The translations under genes were made by a program, and so were the position numbers. Positions 10,216-19,752 of a DNA stretch of 64,000 nt are shown here, one piece after another (position 1 is the stretch's first letter; each line of letters begins with the position of its first letter). The stretch comes from Pelagibacteraceae bacterium AG-333-C14 (GTDB lineage Bacteria > Pseudomonadota > Alphaproteobacteria > Pelagibacterales > AG-422-B15). Where the stretch lies: assembly GCA_003282485.1 (NCBI GenBank), contig QBZD01000001.1, forward strand, positions 143,105 to 207,104. The letters are read 5' to 3'. The notes below the pieces were generated by a model. It was not told where the DNA came from and did not search any database. It saw only the letters and a program-made list of their open reading frames with translations.

Positions 10216-10755
10216 ATGGATAACAGAAAATGCTCTTTTGAAAATTGCCCAAATGATGGAGAATTTAAAGCACCTTCATCGCCAAAAGAGCTTAAAAGGT
10301 ATGTATGGTTCTGTTTGAAGCATATTAGAGAATATAATAAAAAATGGAATTATTTCTCTGATATGTCAGCTGACGAAATTGAAGAATTTATTGAAAACGA
10401 CATCATTGGCCACAGAAAAACCAAAAAAATAGGCACGAACGATGTGAATTACTTCGAAAAAATATCAAAAATCTCCGAACAGATGTTTTCTGGTATGAAT
10501 AATCTTGAAAACCTTAATATGCACCCTAGTTTTTATAGTTCTAAATATCTAAATGCCCTGGCAACTTTAGGTATGGACAAAAAAGAAAGTTCATTAGAGG
10601 ATATTAAATCTAAATTCAAAAAGATTGTAAAAGAACTTCACCCTGATACAGTTGGACTGAATGAAGAAAACAAAGAAAAACTTACTAAGGTTCTAGAAGC
10701 CTACAAAATAATAAAGGATCAACATGACAGCAACAGAAAACCTAATTCAAAATAA
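10216..10755 (+). CDS. J-domain protein with Cys-rich N-terminus
   Basis: C-terminal J domain with HPD (KFKKIVKELHPDTVGLNEENKEKLTKVLEAYKII); N-terminal CSFENC...CLKH zinc-like motif. Confidence 0.88.
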   Translation: MDNRKCSFENCPNDGEFKAPSSPKELKRYVWFCLKHIREYNKKWNYFSDMSADEIEEFIENDIIGHRKTKKIGTNDVNYFEKISKISEQMFSGMNNLENLNMHPSFYSSKYLNALATLGMDKKESSLEDIKSKFKKIVKELHPDTVGLNEENKEKLTKVLEAYKIIKDQHDSNRKPNSK

Positions 10756-11713
10756 GCCTGACATTTCTATTTCAGTAAATCAGGCCTTTGGCATTGATAC
10801 AGATTTACACGTTGAAGGGTTTTCAAAGAAGTCTGAATATGTTCCAGATATCGATAGCAGCTATTGTTTTGATAAAGCAACAACAATGGCAGTTTTATCA
10901 GGTTTTAAATATAATAGAAGGGTAATGGTCCAGGGATTACATGGTACTGGAAAATCTACCCATATCGAACAAATTGCTGCGCGGCTTAATTGGCCTTGTA
11001 TTAGAGTTAACCTTGACAGTCATATAAGCCGAATTGATTTAATAGGTAAAGATGCGATCGTATTGAAAGAAGGCAAGCAAGTAACAGAATTTCAGGATGG
11101 AATTCTTCCTTGGTCATTACAAAATCCAACAGCATTAGTTTTTGATGAATACGATGCAGGTAGGCCTGATGTTATGTTTGTAATACAAAGAGTCTTGGAA
11201 GCAGATGGCAAATTTACACTTCTAGATAAAAATAGAGTTTTAAAACCAAATCCTTATTTTAGAATGTTTGCAACAACAAACACAGTTGGCTTAGGTGATA
11301 CCACGGGCTTATATCACGGAACGCAACAGATTAACCAGGGTCAAATGGATAGGTGGAATATTGTGACCACACTCAATTATCTTAATTTTGAGCAAGAAAA
11401 ACAAATCATGCTCTCAAAAGTTCCTTCTTTTAACACACAAGAAAAGCAAGAAATCATTGAACTTATGATTAAAGTAGCAGACCTGTCCAGAAAAGGGCTA
11501 TCAAATGGAGATATATCAACGGTTATGAGTCCACGAACAGTTTTAACCTGGGCTCAAAATGCTGAGATATTTGACTTTAATTATGCAATGGCATTCAAAC
11601 TTACTTTTTTAAATAAATGTGATGAGAGTGAAAGACAGATTATATCTGAATATTATCAACGCTGTTTTGGTGACGATCTCTCATTAGAAAAGAATGAGTT
11701 TAACTTAATATAG
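10724..11713 (+). CDS. cobS: CobS-like AAA+ ATPase (cobaltochelatase subunit family)
   Basis: [23 protein letters not shown] Walker [22 protein letters not shown]; overlaps J-domain gene. Confidence 0.88.
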   Translation: MTATENLIQNKPDISISVNQAFGIDTDLHVEGFSKKSEYVPDIDSSYCFDKATTMAVLSGFKYNRRVMVQGLHGTGKSTHIEQIAARLNWPCIRVNLDSHISRIDLIGKDAIVLKEGKQVTEFQDGILPWSLQNPTALVFDEYDAGRPDVMFVIQRVLEADGKFTLLDKNRVLKPNPYFRMFATTNTVGLGDTTGLYHGTQQINQGQMDRWNIVTTLNYLNFEQEKQIMLSKVPSFNTQEKQEIIELMIKVADLSRKGLSNGDISTVMSPRTVLTWAQNAEIFDFNYAMAFKLTFLNKCDESERQIISEYYQRCFGDDLSLEKNEFNLI

Positions 11714-13548
11714 TGAAAGAAGATATTCTAGAAGATATCAAAAGGGCTATCTCATCTGCTACAAGGGCTATCGCTGAAAACAAAGAGCTTGAAGTTGTGT
11801 TCGAAGATACCGGTTCTTCATCTGAAAATAAAATTGTTTTACCCCAAATAAAGTTAGATGTTAATTCTGAATCGCTTAGCCAGCTTAGAGGGAATGCTGA
11901 TAATCAAGCCCTAAGATATAAATACCACAATCAAGACACTTTCAAAGAATACGAGCCCTCTGGAGAAAAAAATAGAAAGATTTATGAAATACTTGAAGAT
12001 ACTCGCATACAACTAATAGGCAGTAAATTGATGAGAGGTGTTAAAAATAATTTACATTCTCTCTATGAAGATAAATTTAAAGACAAAAATATTTCTGAAA
12101 TCTCTAAACAATCTGATATTGATATTGAAGATGCTATTGATTTATATTTTAGAAATAAAGTCAGTCCTGAATATCTACCTAAAGATTCTGATAAAGCAAT
12201 AAGCGTATGGAAGAAATGGCTTCAAAGTAGAATTGGCGACTCTTCCAATTCACTCTTAGAGAATATTTATGATCAAAAAGTTTTTGCTGAAAATGTAAAT
12301 AAATTAATAAATGACTTAGACTATTATGATGACCAAAATACTAATGATGAAAAGAATGATGAGGAAAAAAATCAAAACACAGAGCAGCTCGAAAATAATG
12401 AATTAGATGAGATGGAGAATCAGTCATCATTTAGTGATGATGAGGCCTCACAGTCAGAAGAGGAAGTGGGGTATGAAGAAACAGAGATGAATATTGACCA
12501 GCAAGAGGATGATGAACTTTCAGAGTTTGATGAAGGAAATAGTGAAAATGCAACACCTCAGTATAGAGCTGAGAATTCAAGTGAACAAATACTAAATGAG
12601 TATGGAATATACACTGAGGAATTTGATGAGATAATTACTGCTTCAAATATATGCGAAGATGAAGAATTAAATCGCCTTCGCGCTTACTTAGACCAGCAAC
12701 TAAAGTCATATCAAACAATTATTTCTAGATTGGCTAATCGATTACAAAGGAAATTGCTTGCTAAGCAAAACCGAAGCTGGGATTTTGATCTAGAAGAGGG
12801 ATTACTAGATACATCAAGATTAACCAGGATTATAATGGACCCATATCACTCATTATCTTTCAAAAAAGAAAAGGATACTGACTTCAAGGATACAGTAGTT
12901 TCACTTTTAATTGATAATTCTGGATCAATGAGAGGAAGGCCCATTACTGTAGCTGCCATGAGCGCTGATATTCTTGCCAGAACACTCGAGAGATGTGGTG
13001 TTAAGGTTGAGATACTTGGCTTTACAACAAAAGCTTGGAAAGGTGGTAAAAGTAGAGAGCATTGGATGCAGAATAAGAAAATTCCAGCACCAGGAAGATT
13101 GAATGATTTAAGACACATTATTTATAAAGCTGCGGATGAACCATGGCGTAGATCAAAAAAAAATTTAGGCCTTATGATGCGTGAGGGACTATTGAAAGAG
13201 AATATTGATGGAGAAGCACTTTTATGGGCACATAAAAGGTTGCAAGTCAGATATGAAGCAAGAAAAATATTAATGGTTATATCCGATGGAGCTCCTGTAG
13301 ATGATAGTACTTTATCTGTAAATACAGGAAATTATCTTGAAAAACATTTAAGAGGTGTAATCGAATGGATAGAATCGAAATCTGCCATTCAACTGTTGGC
13401 CGTAGGAATAGGTCATGATGTTACTCGATACTACAAAAGAGCTGTTACCATAGTAGATGCTGAACAGTTAGCAGACGTTATGACAGAGCAGTTGGTTGAT
13501 TTATTTGAAGAGAGTGAGAAAAAAAGTAAAAGTCAGCTTGCTAACTAA
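11713..13548 (+). CDS. cobT: CobT-like VWA-domain protein (cobaltochelatase subunit family)
   Basis: Acidic central region, MIDAS motif [12 protein letters not shown]-terminal VWA; GTG start overlapping cobS stop. Confidence 0.88.
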   Translation: MKEDILEDIKRAISSATRAIAENKELEVVFEDTGSSSENKIVLPQIKLDVNSESLSQLRGNADNQALRYKYHNQDTFKEYEPSGEKNRKIYEILEDTRIQLIGSKLMRGVKNNLHSLYEDKFKDKNISEISKQSDIDIEDAIDLYFRNKVSPEYLPKDSDKAISVWKKWLQSRIGDSSNSLLENIYDQKVFAENVNKLINDLDYYDDQNTNDEKNDEEKNQNTEQLENNELDEMENQSSFSDDEASQSEEEVGYEETEMNIDQQEDDELSEFDEGNSENATPQYRAENSSEQILNEYGIYTEEFDEIITASNICEDEELNRLRAYLDQQLKSYQTIISRLANRLQRKLLAKQNRSWDFDLEEGLLDTSRLTRIIMDPYHSLSFKKEKDTDFKDTVVSLLIDNSGSMRGRPITVAAMSADILARTLERCGVKVEILGFTTKAWKGGKSREHWMQNKKIPAPGRLNDLRHIIYKAADEPWRRSKKNLGLMMREGLLKENIDGEALLWAHKRLQVRYEARKILMVISDGAPVDDSTLSVNTGNYLEKHLRGVIEWIESKSAIQLLAVGIGHDVTRYYKRAVTIVDAEQLADVMTEQLVDLFEESEKKSKSQLAN

Positions 13549-13831
13549 CTTTACTCGCAGCTATGCCCATTGCGCGTTGTAATCTCTTGGCTTTAAGCGA
13601 TAATTTCTTACTTTTTGTTTTTGTTAAGAATTCATCTATACCACCAAATTTTGAGACTGTTCGAATTGACGATGTAGCCACTGATAACTTTATTTTTTTA
13701 TTTAACAATTCACTTTTAAAAGTTACCGCTTGAAGATTAACGTTGAATTTTCTTCTAGTTTTGTTATTGGCTTTACTTACGTTATTTCCAAACTGAACTT
13801 TTTTGCCAGATAAATCACATGCTTTTGTCAT
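13541..13831 (-). CDS. rpmB: 50S ribosomal protein L28
   Basis: [34 protein letters not shown]. Confidence 0.95.
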   Translation of the reverse strand: MTKACDLSGKKVQFGNNVSKANNKTRRKFNVNLQAVTFKSELLNKKIKLSVATSSIRTVSKFGGIDEFLTKTKSKKLSLKAKRLQRAMGIAASKVS

Positions 13832-13874
13832 AATTTGTGTTAGTTAAAGATAATAATAAATATTGTCAATATGA

Positions 13875-14840
13875 TTATTTATTCTGCAAATTCTGAGTAA
13901 TAGCTTCAATTGCTTCAAACATTTGAATCTTACCATCCATTACTTTTTGTGACAATTGACTAATACTACCGTCTGCTTTGATTTTCTTTTGAATATTAAA
14001 TTGGATTATTTCTTTAACCTCTTCTTCTATCCAATAAGTAAACTGTTTAGCGCGCCTTTCATCAAAATTTTTATTTTTCTTATTTTGTGAAACTATATTT
14101 TGTATAGTTTCTATTACTTTTTCCATACCAGTTTGTTCAATGGCCGAGACGAGCAAGACTTCCTTATCAGCAGTATTATTTGATTTTTTATAATAACTTA
14201 TTGCTGATTTGTAATCAGAAGCAGTTTTAGAGGCTTCAGATTTTAGGTCACCGTCATTTTTATTAACTATAAATATATCAGCATATTCTGTTATCCCTTT
14301 TTTTATACCCTGTAGCTCGTCTCCAGACCCTGGTCCTACAATTAAAGAAAATATATCTACTAAATTAGTTGCCATAGTTTCTGACTGACCTACACCAACA
14401 GTTTCAATAAAAATAAAATCATATCCCGCTGCATCCAATATGATTGATGCTTCTCTGGTTCCAACTGAAATGCCTCCTAACGAACCTCTTGAGGGAGTAG
14501 ACCTTATGAATGTATTGGGATTTTTAGAAATTTCTATCATCCTAGTTTTGTCACCCAGTATCGACCCTCCTGTAATCTGTGAAGATGGATCAATAGCTAA
14601 AATGCCAAGCTTATAATTTTTTTCTACCAGGTAACGACCAAATGATTCGATAAATGTTGATTTGCCAACACCAGGCGGTCCTGAAAATCCAACACGAATT
14701 GATTTGCCTGGCTTATTTAATAGCTCTGAAATTAGTTTTCTGCTTTCTTTTTTATCATTTTCCCTAGAGGACTCAACTAATGTGATAGCTTTAGCAATTG
14801 CAGCTCTTTCACCTTTAATAATTTTTTCGACAAGCTGCAT
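13875..14840 (-). CDS. meaB: MeaB/ArgK-type G-protein chaperone of methylmalonyl-CoA mutase
   Basis: GFSGPPGVGKSTFIE, LAIDPSSQITGGSILGDKTRM, ETVGVGQSE; directly downstream of the mutase gene. Confidence 0.93.
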   Translation of the reverse strand: MQLVEKIIKGERAAIAKAITLVESSRENDKKESRKLISELLNKPGKSIRVGFSGPPGVGKSTFIESFGRYLVEKNYKLGILAIDPSSQITGGSILGDKTRMIEISKNPNTFIRSTPSRGSLGGISVGTREASIILDAAGYDFIFIETVGVGQSETMATNLVDIFSLIVGPGSGDELQGIKKGITEYADIFIVNKNDGDLKSEASKTASDYKSAISYYKKSNNTADKEVLLVSAIEQTGMEKVIETIQNIVSQNKKNKNFDERRAKQFTYWIEEEVKEIIQFNIQKKIKADGSISQLSQKVMDGKIQMFEAIEAITQNLQNK

Positions 14841-16997
14841 TTAATTATGTTTGTGAATTTTATCTGATATCAAATCAATGACCTTTTCTGCTGATTCAAT
14901 AATATTTGAACCTGGACCAAAGATAGCTGAAATATTATTTTCATATAAAAAATCGTAGTCTTGCTCAGGTATAACTCCGCCAACAAAAACAATTATTTTT
15001 GACTTGGAATCTATTTCTTTAAGGCTTTTCATGAGCTCTGGTACAAGTGTTTTGTGACCTGCCGCAAGTGTTGAGACACCTATTGCGTGCACATCATTCT
15101 CGATTGCATCTTTTGCTACATCTTTTGGAGACTGAAATAAAGGACCCATATCAACATCGAATCCCATATCTGCAAATGACGTAGCAACAATCTTTGCTCC
15201 TCTATCATGACCATCTTGACCCATCTTAACTACCAAAACTCTAGGTCTTCGACCATTTTCCACCTCAAAAATATTTACTTTTTTTGTTACATTCATAAAA
15301 TCCTCATCACCCTCAAAATGTTTTCCATATACCCCTGAGACACTTAAAGATGTTGCAAAATGTCTTCCGTATACTTGCTCTAACGCTTTTGAAACTTCCC
15401 CAACTGTTGCTCTATTTTTTATAGCATCAATTGAACATGCTAACAAATTACTGTCCTCTTTGGCTGCAGTCACTAATTTAGCTAGAGACTCATCAACAGC
15501 CTTTTGATCCCTAGAGGCTTTTATATCATTTATTTTTTTTATTTGATCATCTCTCACTCTATTATTATCAATTACCCTAACATCTACCTTTGGCTCTTTG
15601 GGGTTTTTAAACTTATTTACTCCAACAACAACTCTTGACCCACTATCTACTTTTGCTTGTTTTTTAGTGGCCGACTCCTCAATTTTTAATTTTGGCACAC
15701 CCGCTTTTACAGCTTTTGTCATCCCTCCAAGGGATTCTATCTCTTCTATAATATCCCAAGCTTTTTTTGATAATTCGTCAGTAAGACTTTCTATAAAATA
15801 TGATCCTGCTAATGGATCTACAGTATTCGTTACGCCAGTTTCATTTTGAAGAATAAGCTGGGTATTTCTAGCTATTCGAGCAGATTCATCAGTAGGAAGA
15901 GCAATTGCTTCATCAAATGAATTGGTGTGTAAACTCTGAGTTCCGCCTAGTATAGCGGACAGTGCCTCATAAGATGTCCTAATGATATTATTATATGGAT
16001 CCTTTTCAGTAAGTGATACTCCAGAAGTCTGACAGTGTGTTCTGAGTATCAAGGACTTTTCATTTTTTGCTCCAAAATCTTTCATTATTTTATACCATAA
16101 TGTTCTAGCTGCTCTGAGTTTTGCAATCTCCATGAAGAAATCAGTTCCAATAGCAAAAAAGAATGAAAGACGTGGAGCGAAGTCATCAATATCTAGCCCT
16201 TTTGAGAGAGCTGCTCTTACATATTCCATGCCGTCAGCAAGTGTGTAGGCAAGTTCAAGCACATTATCTGCACCTGCTTCTTGCATATGATAGCCAGAGA
16301 TTGAAATTGAATTAAACTTTGGCATTTCCTTAGATGTAAATTCAATTATGTCAGCAACGATTTTCATAGATGGATCAGGAGGATAAATGTATGTATTTCT
16401 AACCATGAATTCTTTTAAAATGTCATTTTGTATAGTTCCAGATAGTAGATTTTTATTAACATTTTGCTCTTCCCCGGCAACAATGAATGAGGATAAGACA
16501 GGAAGCACTGCCCCATTCATCGTCATTGATACAGACATCTGATCAAGTGGAATGTCATTGAATAGAATTTTCATGTCTTCAACAGTATCAATGGCAACAC
16601 CGGCCTTGCCAACATCTCCCATTACTAAATCATCATCAGAGTCATAACCTCTATGAGTCGGCAGATCAAAAGCAACTGAGAGACCTTTTTGACCAGATTT
16701 TAAATTTTTCTTATAAAAATCATTTGACTCCTCTGCTGTAGAAAACCCAGCATACTGCCTTATCGTCCAAGGTCTATTTGTATACATTGAAGCTTTTGGG
16801 CCCCTTGTATATGGCAACTGACCAGGGAGTGAGTCATTATCTACAAAAGAAAGATTCTCAATGTCAGCTTTTGTATAAACTGGCTTTATTTCAATACCTT
16901 CATCTGTTTCAGAAGACGCTTCGTTGAGATCAATCTTTGTTTCTCGTTCAAAGCTTTTCTGCCACTTTGTATAATTATCACTATTTTTTGTTTTCAT
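14841..16997 (-). CDS. mcm: Methylmalonyl-CoA mutase, single chain with B12-binding domain
   Basis: [60 protein letters not shown] (DxHxxG B12 motif). Confidence 0.96.
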   Translation of the reverse strand: MKTKNSDNYTKWQKSFERETKIDLNEASSETDEGIEIKPVYTKADIENLSFVDNDSLPGQLPYTRGPKASMYTNRPWTIRQYAGFSTAEESNDFYKKNLKSGQKGLSVAFDLPTHRGYDSDDDLVMGDVGKAGVAIDTVEDMKILFNDIPLDQMSVSMTMNGAVLPVLSSFIVAGEEQNVNKNLLSGTIQNDILKEFMVRNTYIYPPDPSMKIVADIIEFTSKEMPKFNSISISGYHMQEAGADNVLELAYTLADGMEYVRAALSKGLDIDDFAPRLSFFFAIGTDFFMEIAKLRAARTLWYKIMKDFGAKNEKSLILRTHCQTSGVSLTEKDPYNNIIRTSYEALSAILGGTQSLHTNSFDEAIALPTDESARIARNTQLILQNETGVTNTVDPLAGSYFIESLTDELSKKAWDIIEEIESLGGMTKAVKAGVPKLKIEESATKKQAKVDSGSRVVVGVNKFKNPKEPKVDVRVIDNNRVRDDQIKKINDIKASRDQKAVDESLAKLVTAAKEDSNLLACSIDAIKNRATVGEVSKALEQVYGRHFATSLSVSGVYGKHFEGDEDFMNVTKKVNIFEVENGRRPRVLVVKMGQDGHDRGAKIVATSFADMGFDVDMGPLFQSPKDVAKDAIENDVHAIGVSTLAAGHKTLVPELMKSLKEIDSKSKIIVFVGGVIPEQDYDFLYENNISAIFGPGSNIIESAEKVIDLISDKIHKHN

Positions 16998-17179
16998 ATT
17001 TAATTAAGAAACTTTTAAATTTAGATTATGTGATGTATATAATTATTTGATTATAAAAAAAAATAGAATATTTAAAGAACATAGCTTGTTAGTGATTCGG
17101 ACACATAATCTACCTGTTTTGTTCTATATTATAAACAATATGTTGTGTCAGTTAATGGTTAATATACAAAAATAATTTT

Positions 17180-17617
17180 ATGTTTGAAAAATTTACATCA
17201 TTGTTTGAAAAGACTGAAACTAAAGAAGATAACGAATTTGATGCAACGCAGTTAGCCGTTGCCTCGCTAATGATTACGACAGCAAAACACGATGGCATAT
17301 TTGATGAAATTGAAAAGGAAGAAATTCTTAAGTTGCTTAATAATTACTACAAGTTGACAAATGAAAGCTTAATCAATTTGTTTGAAATATCTGACTCTAT
17401 GGTTGATAACGCTAGTGATATTCATCAGTTTACTTCAAAAATAAATTCTTCCTTAGATGATGAAGAAAAACTAGCAATAATTGAAATGCTTTGGAAGATA
17501 ATCATTGCTGATGGGCGAATTGATGATTACGAAAATGCTCTTGTGAGAAAACTATCAGGACTGCTTTATATTGATGATTTTAAAGTTGGTGAAATCAAAA
17601 AAAGACTTACAGGTTAA
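17180..17617 (+). CDS. TerB-family protein
   Basis: LMITTAKHDGIFDEIEKEEILKLL...IADGRIDDYENALVRKLSGLL acidic helical motif. Confidence 0.8.
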   Translation: MFEKFTSLFEKTETKEDNEFDATQLAVASLMITTAKHDGIFDEIEKEEILKLLNNYYKLTNESLINLFEISDSMVDNASDIHQFTSKINSSLDDEEKLAIIEMLWKIIIADGRIDDYENALVRKLSGLLYIDDFKVGEIKKRLTG

Positions 17618-17623
17618 TCCTCT

Positions 17624-17956
17624 ATGACATACGTAGTAAATGAGAATTGCATTAAATGCAAATTCACTGACTGTGTGGAAGTTTGTCCAGTTGATTGTTT
17701 CTATGAAGGTGAAAACATGCTAGTAATCAATCCAGAGGAATGTATTGATTGTGGTGTTTGTGAGCCAGAATGTCCGGTAGATGCAATAATCTCTGATACT
17801 GAAGATAAAGATGGAAAATGGTTGAAAATTAATACGGAGTTTTCTAATGAGTGGCCGAATATTACATTAAAAAAAGATCCGCCAGTTGATGCGGAAAAAT
17901 ATGAGAATGAAGATGATAAGTATAACAAATTTTTTTCAAAAAAACCTGGGGGATAA
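17624..17956 (+). CDS. fdxA: 7Fe/8Fe ferredoxin, FdxA-like
   Basis: [55 protein letters not shown]. Confidence 0.95.
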   Translation: MTYVVNENCIKCKFTDCVEVCPVDCFYEGENMLVINPEECIDCGVCEPECPVDAIISDTEDKDGKWLKINTEFSNEWPNITLKKDPPVDAEKYENEDDKYNKFFSKKPGG

Positions 17957-17965
17957 GTCAATTAT

Positions 17966-18787
17966 ATGAAAAAAAATAAGAAATCCATAAAGAAGAAAAA
18001 GAAAATTGTTAAAAAAGTTCTTAAGAAAAAGAAAGCTATTAAAAAAGTTCTTAAGAAAAAGAGAGTAGTAAAAAAAACTATAAAAAAAAAGAAGGTTGCC
18101 TCAAAAAAAAAGGTAGAAGCAAAAAAAACTGTAAAAAAGTTTGTAGCTCCAAAAATGCCTCAACAATCTAATAAAAAAGTTAATAATAGAATAATTAATC
18201 CATCCCACTATCAAGCAAAAAAAGTAAAAAAATTTTTAGAAATAAAAACAATCAAAGAAAAAAAAGTTAAAAAAATATTTGAGACTAAAGACCATGTTGT
18301 TTATCCAACTCATGGTGTTGGGCAAGTTATCGATATAGAAAAAAGAGAGGTAGTTGGTCAAAAGCTTGAAATGTACGTCATTGAATTTGTAAAGGATAAA
18401 TTAATACTGAGAGTGCCAGTTGATAAAGCAAAGAAACTCAGTTTAAGAAAAGTTTCAAAGCCATCAAAAATCCAAAATGTTTTGAAAATTCTCTCTCAGA
18501 AAGCCAAAATTAAAAGAACTATGTGGAGTCGACGCGCGCAGGAATATGATTTAAAAATTAACTCTGGGGAAATTGAGCAAATTGCTGAAGTAGTTAGAGA
18601 TTTAAATAGGGCAAACAACCAAATAGAGCAATCTTATAGTGAACGCCAACTGTTTGAATTATCTTACGATCGTTTTTTACGCGAAGTTATTGCAAGCCTT
18701 AAAATCACTGAAGAAAATGCAATCAAAAAAATAGACAAAATTCTTGGTAGAGACAAATTAAAAAACGCCCCTAGTCTATTAAACTAA
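17966..18787 (+). CDS. carD: CarD-family transcriptional regulator with long Lys-rich N-terminal tail
   Basis: CarD domain DHVVYPTHGVGQVIDIEKREVVGQKLEMYVIEF; first ~100 residues dominated by K/V/I-rich repeats. Confidence 0.9.
   Translation: MKKNKKSIKKKKKIVKKVLKKKKAIKKVLKKKRVVKKTIKKKKVASKKKVEAKKTVKKFVAPKMPQQSNKKVNNRIINPSHYQAKKVKKFLEIKTIKEKKVKKIFETKDHVVYPTHGVGQVIDIEKREVVGQKLEMYVIEFVKDKLILRVPVDKAKKLSLRKVSKPSKIQNVLKILSQKAKIKRTMWSRRAQEYDLKINSGEIEQIAEVVRDLNRANNQIEQSYSERQLFELSYDRFLREVIASLKITEENAIKKIDKILGRDKLKNAPSLLN
18008..18097 (+). repeat. Three tandem 30-bp units inside carD encoding VKKVLKKKKA / IKKVLKKKRV / VKKTIKKKKV
   Basis: Units at 18008-18037, 18038-18067 and 18068-18097; first two share aaaaaagttcttaagaaaaaga, the third is diverged. 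Confidence 0.8.
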
Positions 18788-18792
18788 GGGCG
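18766..18792. terminator. Hairpin CGCCCcTAGT-loop-ACTAaGGGCG overlapping the 3' end of carD; on the minus strand it is followed by a T-run
   Basis: 9 paired positions with one mismatch, 7-nt loop; A-run at 18759-18765 reads as T on the minus strand. Confidence 0.55.
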
Positions 18793-18801
18793 CAAAAAAA
18801 A

Positions 18802-18821
18802 AGCATTGATTAATCAATGCT
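18802..18821. terminator. Perfect 20-nt palindrome AGCATTGATTAATCAATGCT, likely (bi)directional terminator between convergent genes
   Basis: A9 tract on its left (T9 on minus strand); pyrimidine-rich TATCTTTTCTTTTTTT on its right. Confidence 0.7.
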
Positions 18822-18823
18822 AT

Positions 18824-18946
18824 TTATCTTTTCTTTTTTTTCTTTTTAGCTGGCTTCCTTTTAGCGGCTTTTTTCTTCTTTTTAGGAGCTGCTTTTTTCT
18901 TAGCTTTTTTCTTTGCCTTCGCAAAGATTACTTTAAGTTCCTCCAT
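18824..18946 (-). CDS. Small Lys/Ala/Pro-rich histone-H1-like basic protein, 40 aa (below the cutoff of the supplied ORF track)
   Basis: Manual translation MEELKVIFAKAKKKAKKKAAPKKKKKAAKRKPAKKKKKKR*; minus-strand GGGGGGAGATAATT-ATG gives a strong Shine-Dalgarno. Confidence 0.75.
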   Translation of the reverse strand: MEELKVIFAKAKKKAKKKAAPKKKKKAAKRKPAKKKKKKR

Positions 18947-19237
18947 AATTATCTCCCCCCATTTGGGTTTAGTTAGAGGTTAATTAATGAATCAAAAGTT
19001 TGATTCGTTATGTTCAATGATTAAACTTTTATTGAAAACTGTCAATTTCTCAATCTTTTCAAAGATTAACAGTAAAAATGTTAGAAAATTAAATTTATTT
19101 TAAATTATTAGTTTATTTATTTAAATACTTATACTCATTGAATTTTTTTTAATAAAAAAAACTTATTCTTTAAAATTTATAATTTTAAAACAAAAAAAGA
19201 AAAAAAAATTTGTTATAAGTTTATTTCTGATTAACGT

Positions 19238-19314
19238 GCGCTCGTAGCTCAGTAGGATAGAGCACAGGATTCCTAATCCTGGGGTCGGATGTTCGAATCA
19301 TCTCGAGCGCGCCA
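19238..19314 (+). tRNA. tRNA-Arg (anticodon CCT), CCA encoded
   Basis: Acceptor GCGCTCG/CGAGCGC, anticodon arm CAGGA-TTCCTAA-TCCTG, T-loop GTTCGAATC, terminal GCCA. Confidence 0.95.
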
Positions 19315-19326
19315 ACAAAAATTTAT

Positions 19327-19680
19327 CTAGGCTATTTCAGAACCATTATCTACTAATTGACGCGGTTCCAAAAGTATCACTTCTTCCTTTTTATTTATGG
19401 CACCTAATACTAACACTTCTGACTCGACGCCTGCAATATTCCTATTTTCAAAATTGCAAACTGCAACAATTTGCCTATTAATTAACTCATCTATTGAATA
19501 ATTAGTGATTTGAGCAGAGCTGATTTTTATTCCTAATTCTGGACCAAAATCAATTGATAAAACATATGCTGGTTTTCTTGCTTTTATATTAATCTCAGCA
19601 GATTTAATGGTACCTGTCAAAATTTGTATTTTTTGAAAATCATCATATTTTACAATGCTTTTTTTATCTATGAGAGCCAT
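19327..19680 (-). CDS. csaA: CsaA-like tRNA-binding domain protein
   Basis: DFQKIQILTGTIKSAEINIKARKPAYVLSIDFG, KISSAQITNYS, VCNFENRNIAGVESEVLVLGA. Confidence 0.9.
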   Translation of the reverse strand: MALIDKKSIVKYDDFQKIQILTGTIKSAEINIKARKPAYVLSIDFGPELGIKISSAQITNYSIDELINRQIVAVCNFENRNIAGVESEVLVLGAINKKEEVILLEPRQLVDNGSEIA

Positions 19681-19752
19681 ATTGGCAGTTGTTTATAGCC
19701 TTTATTGTTTGATTCAATTTGTAATTATTAATTCAATTTGTATTTTAGCAAC

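Noticed and set aside
10216-13548. AAA+ / VWA pair considered as a new anti-phage (ternary ATPase-VWA) system
   Set aside because: Sequence motifs are specifically CobS/CobT-like and the neighbours are housekeeping genes; no effector nuclease or protease nearby.
16998-17179. 182-nt gap between mcm and the TerB gene considered as 6S RNA or a cobalamin riboswitch
   Set aside because: No long GC-containing stem or recognisable B12-box; looks like AT-rich divergent promoter DNA.
17701-17961. 86-aa minus-strand ORF opposite fdxA
   Set aside because: Antisense reading of the Cys-rich ferredoxin; fdxA motifs are unambiguous.
18008-18097. Tandem 30-bp units considered as a CRISPR or VNTR array
   Set aside because: Contiguous units without spacers, in frame within a protein tail; coding low-complexity repeat, not CRISPR.
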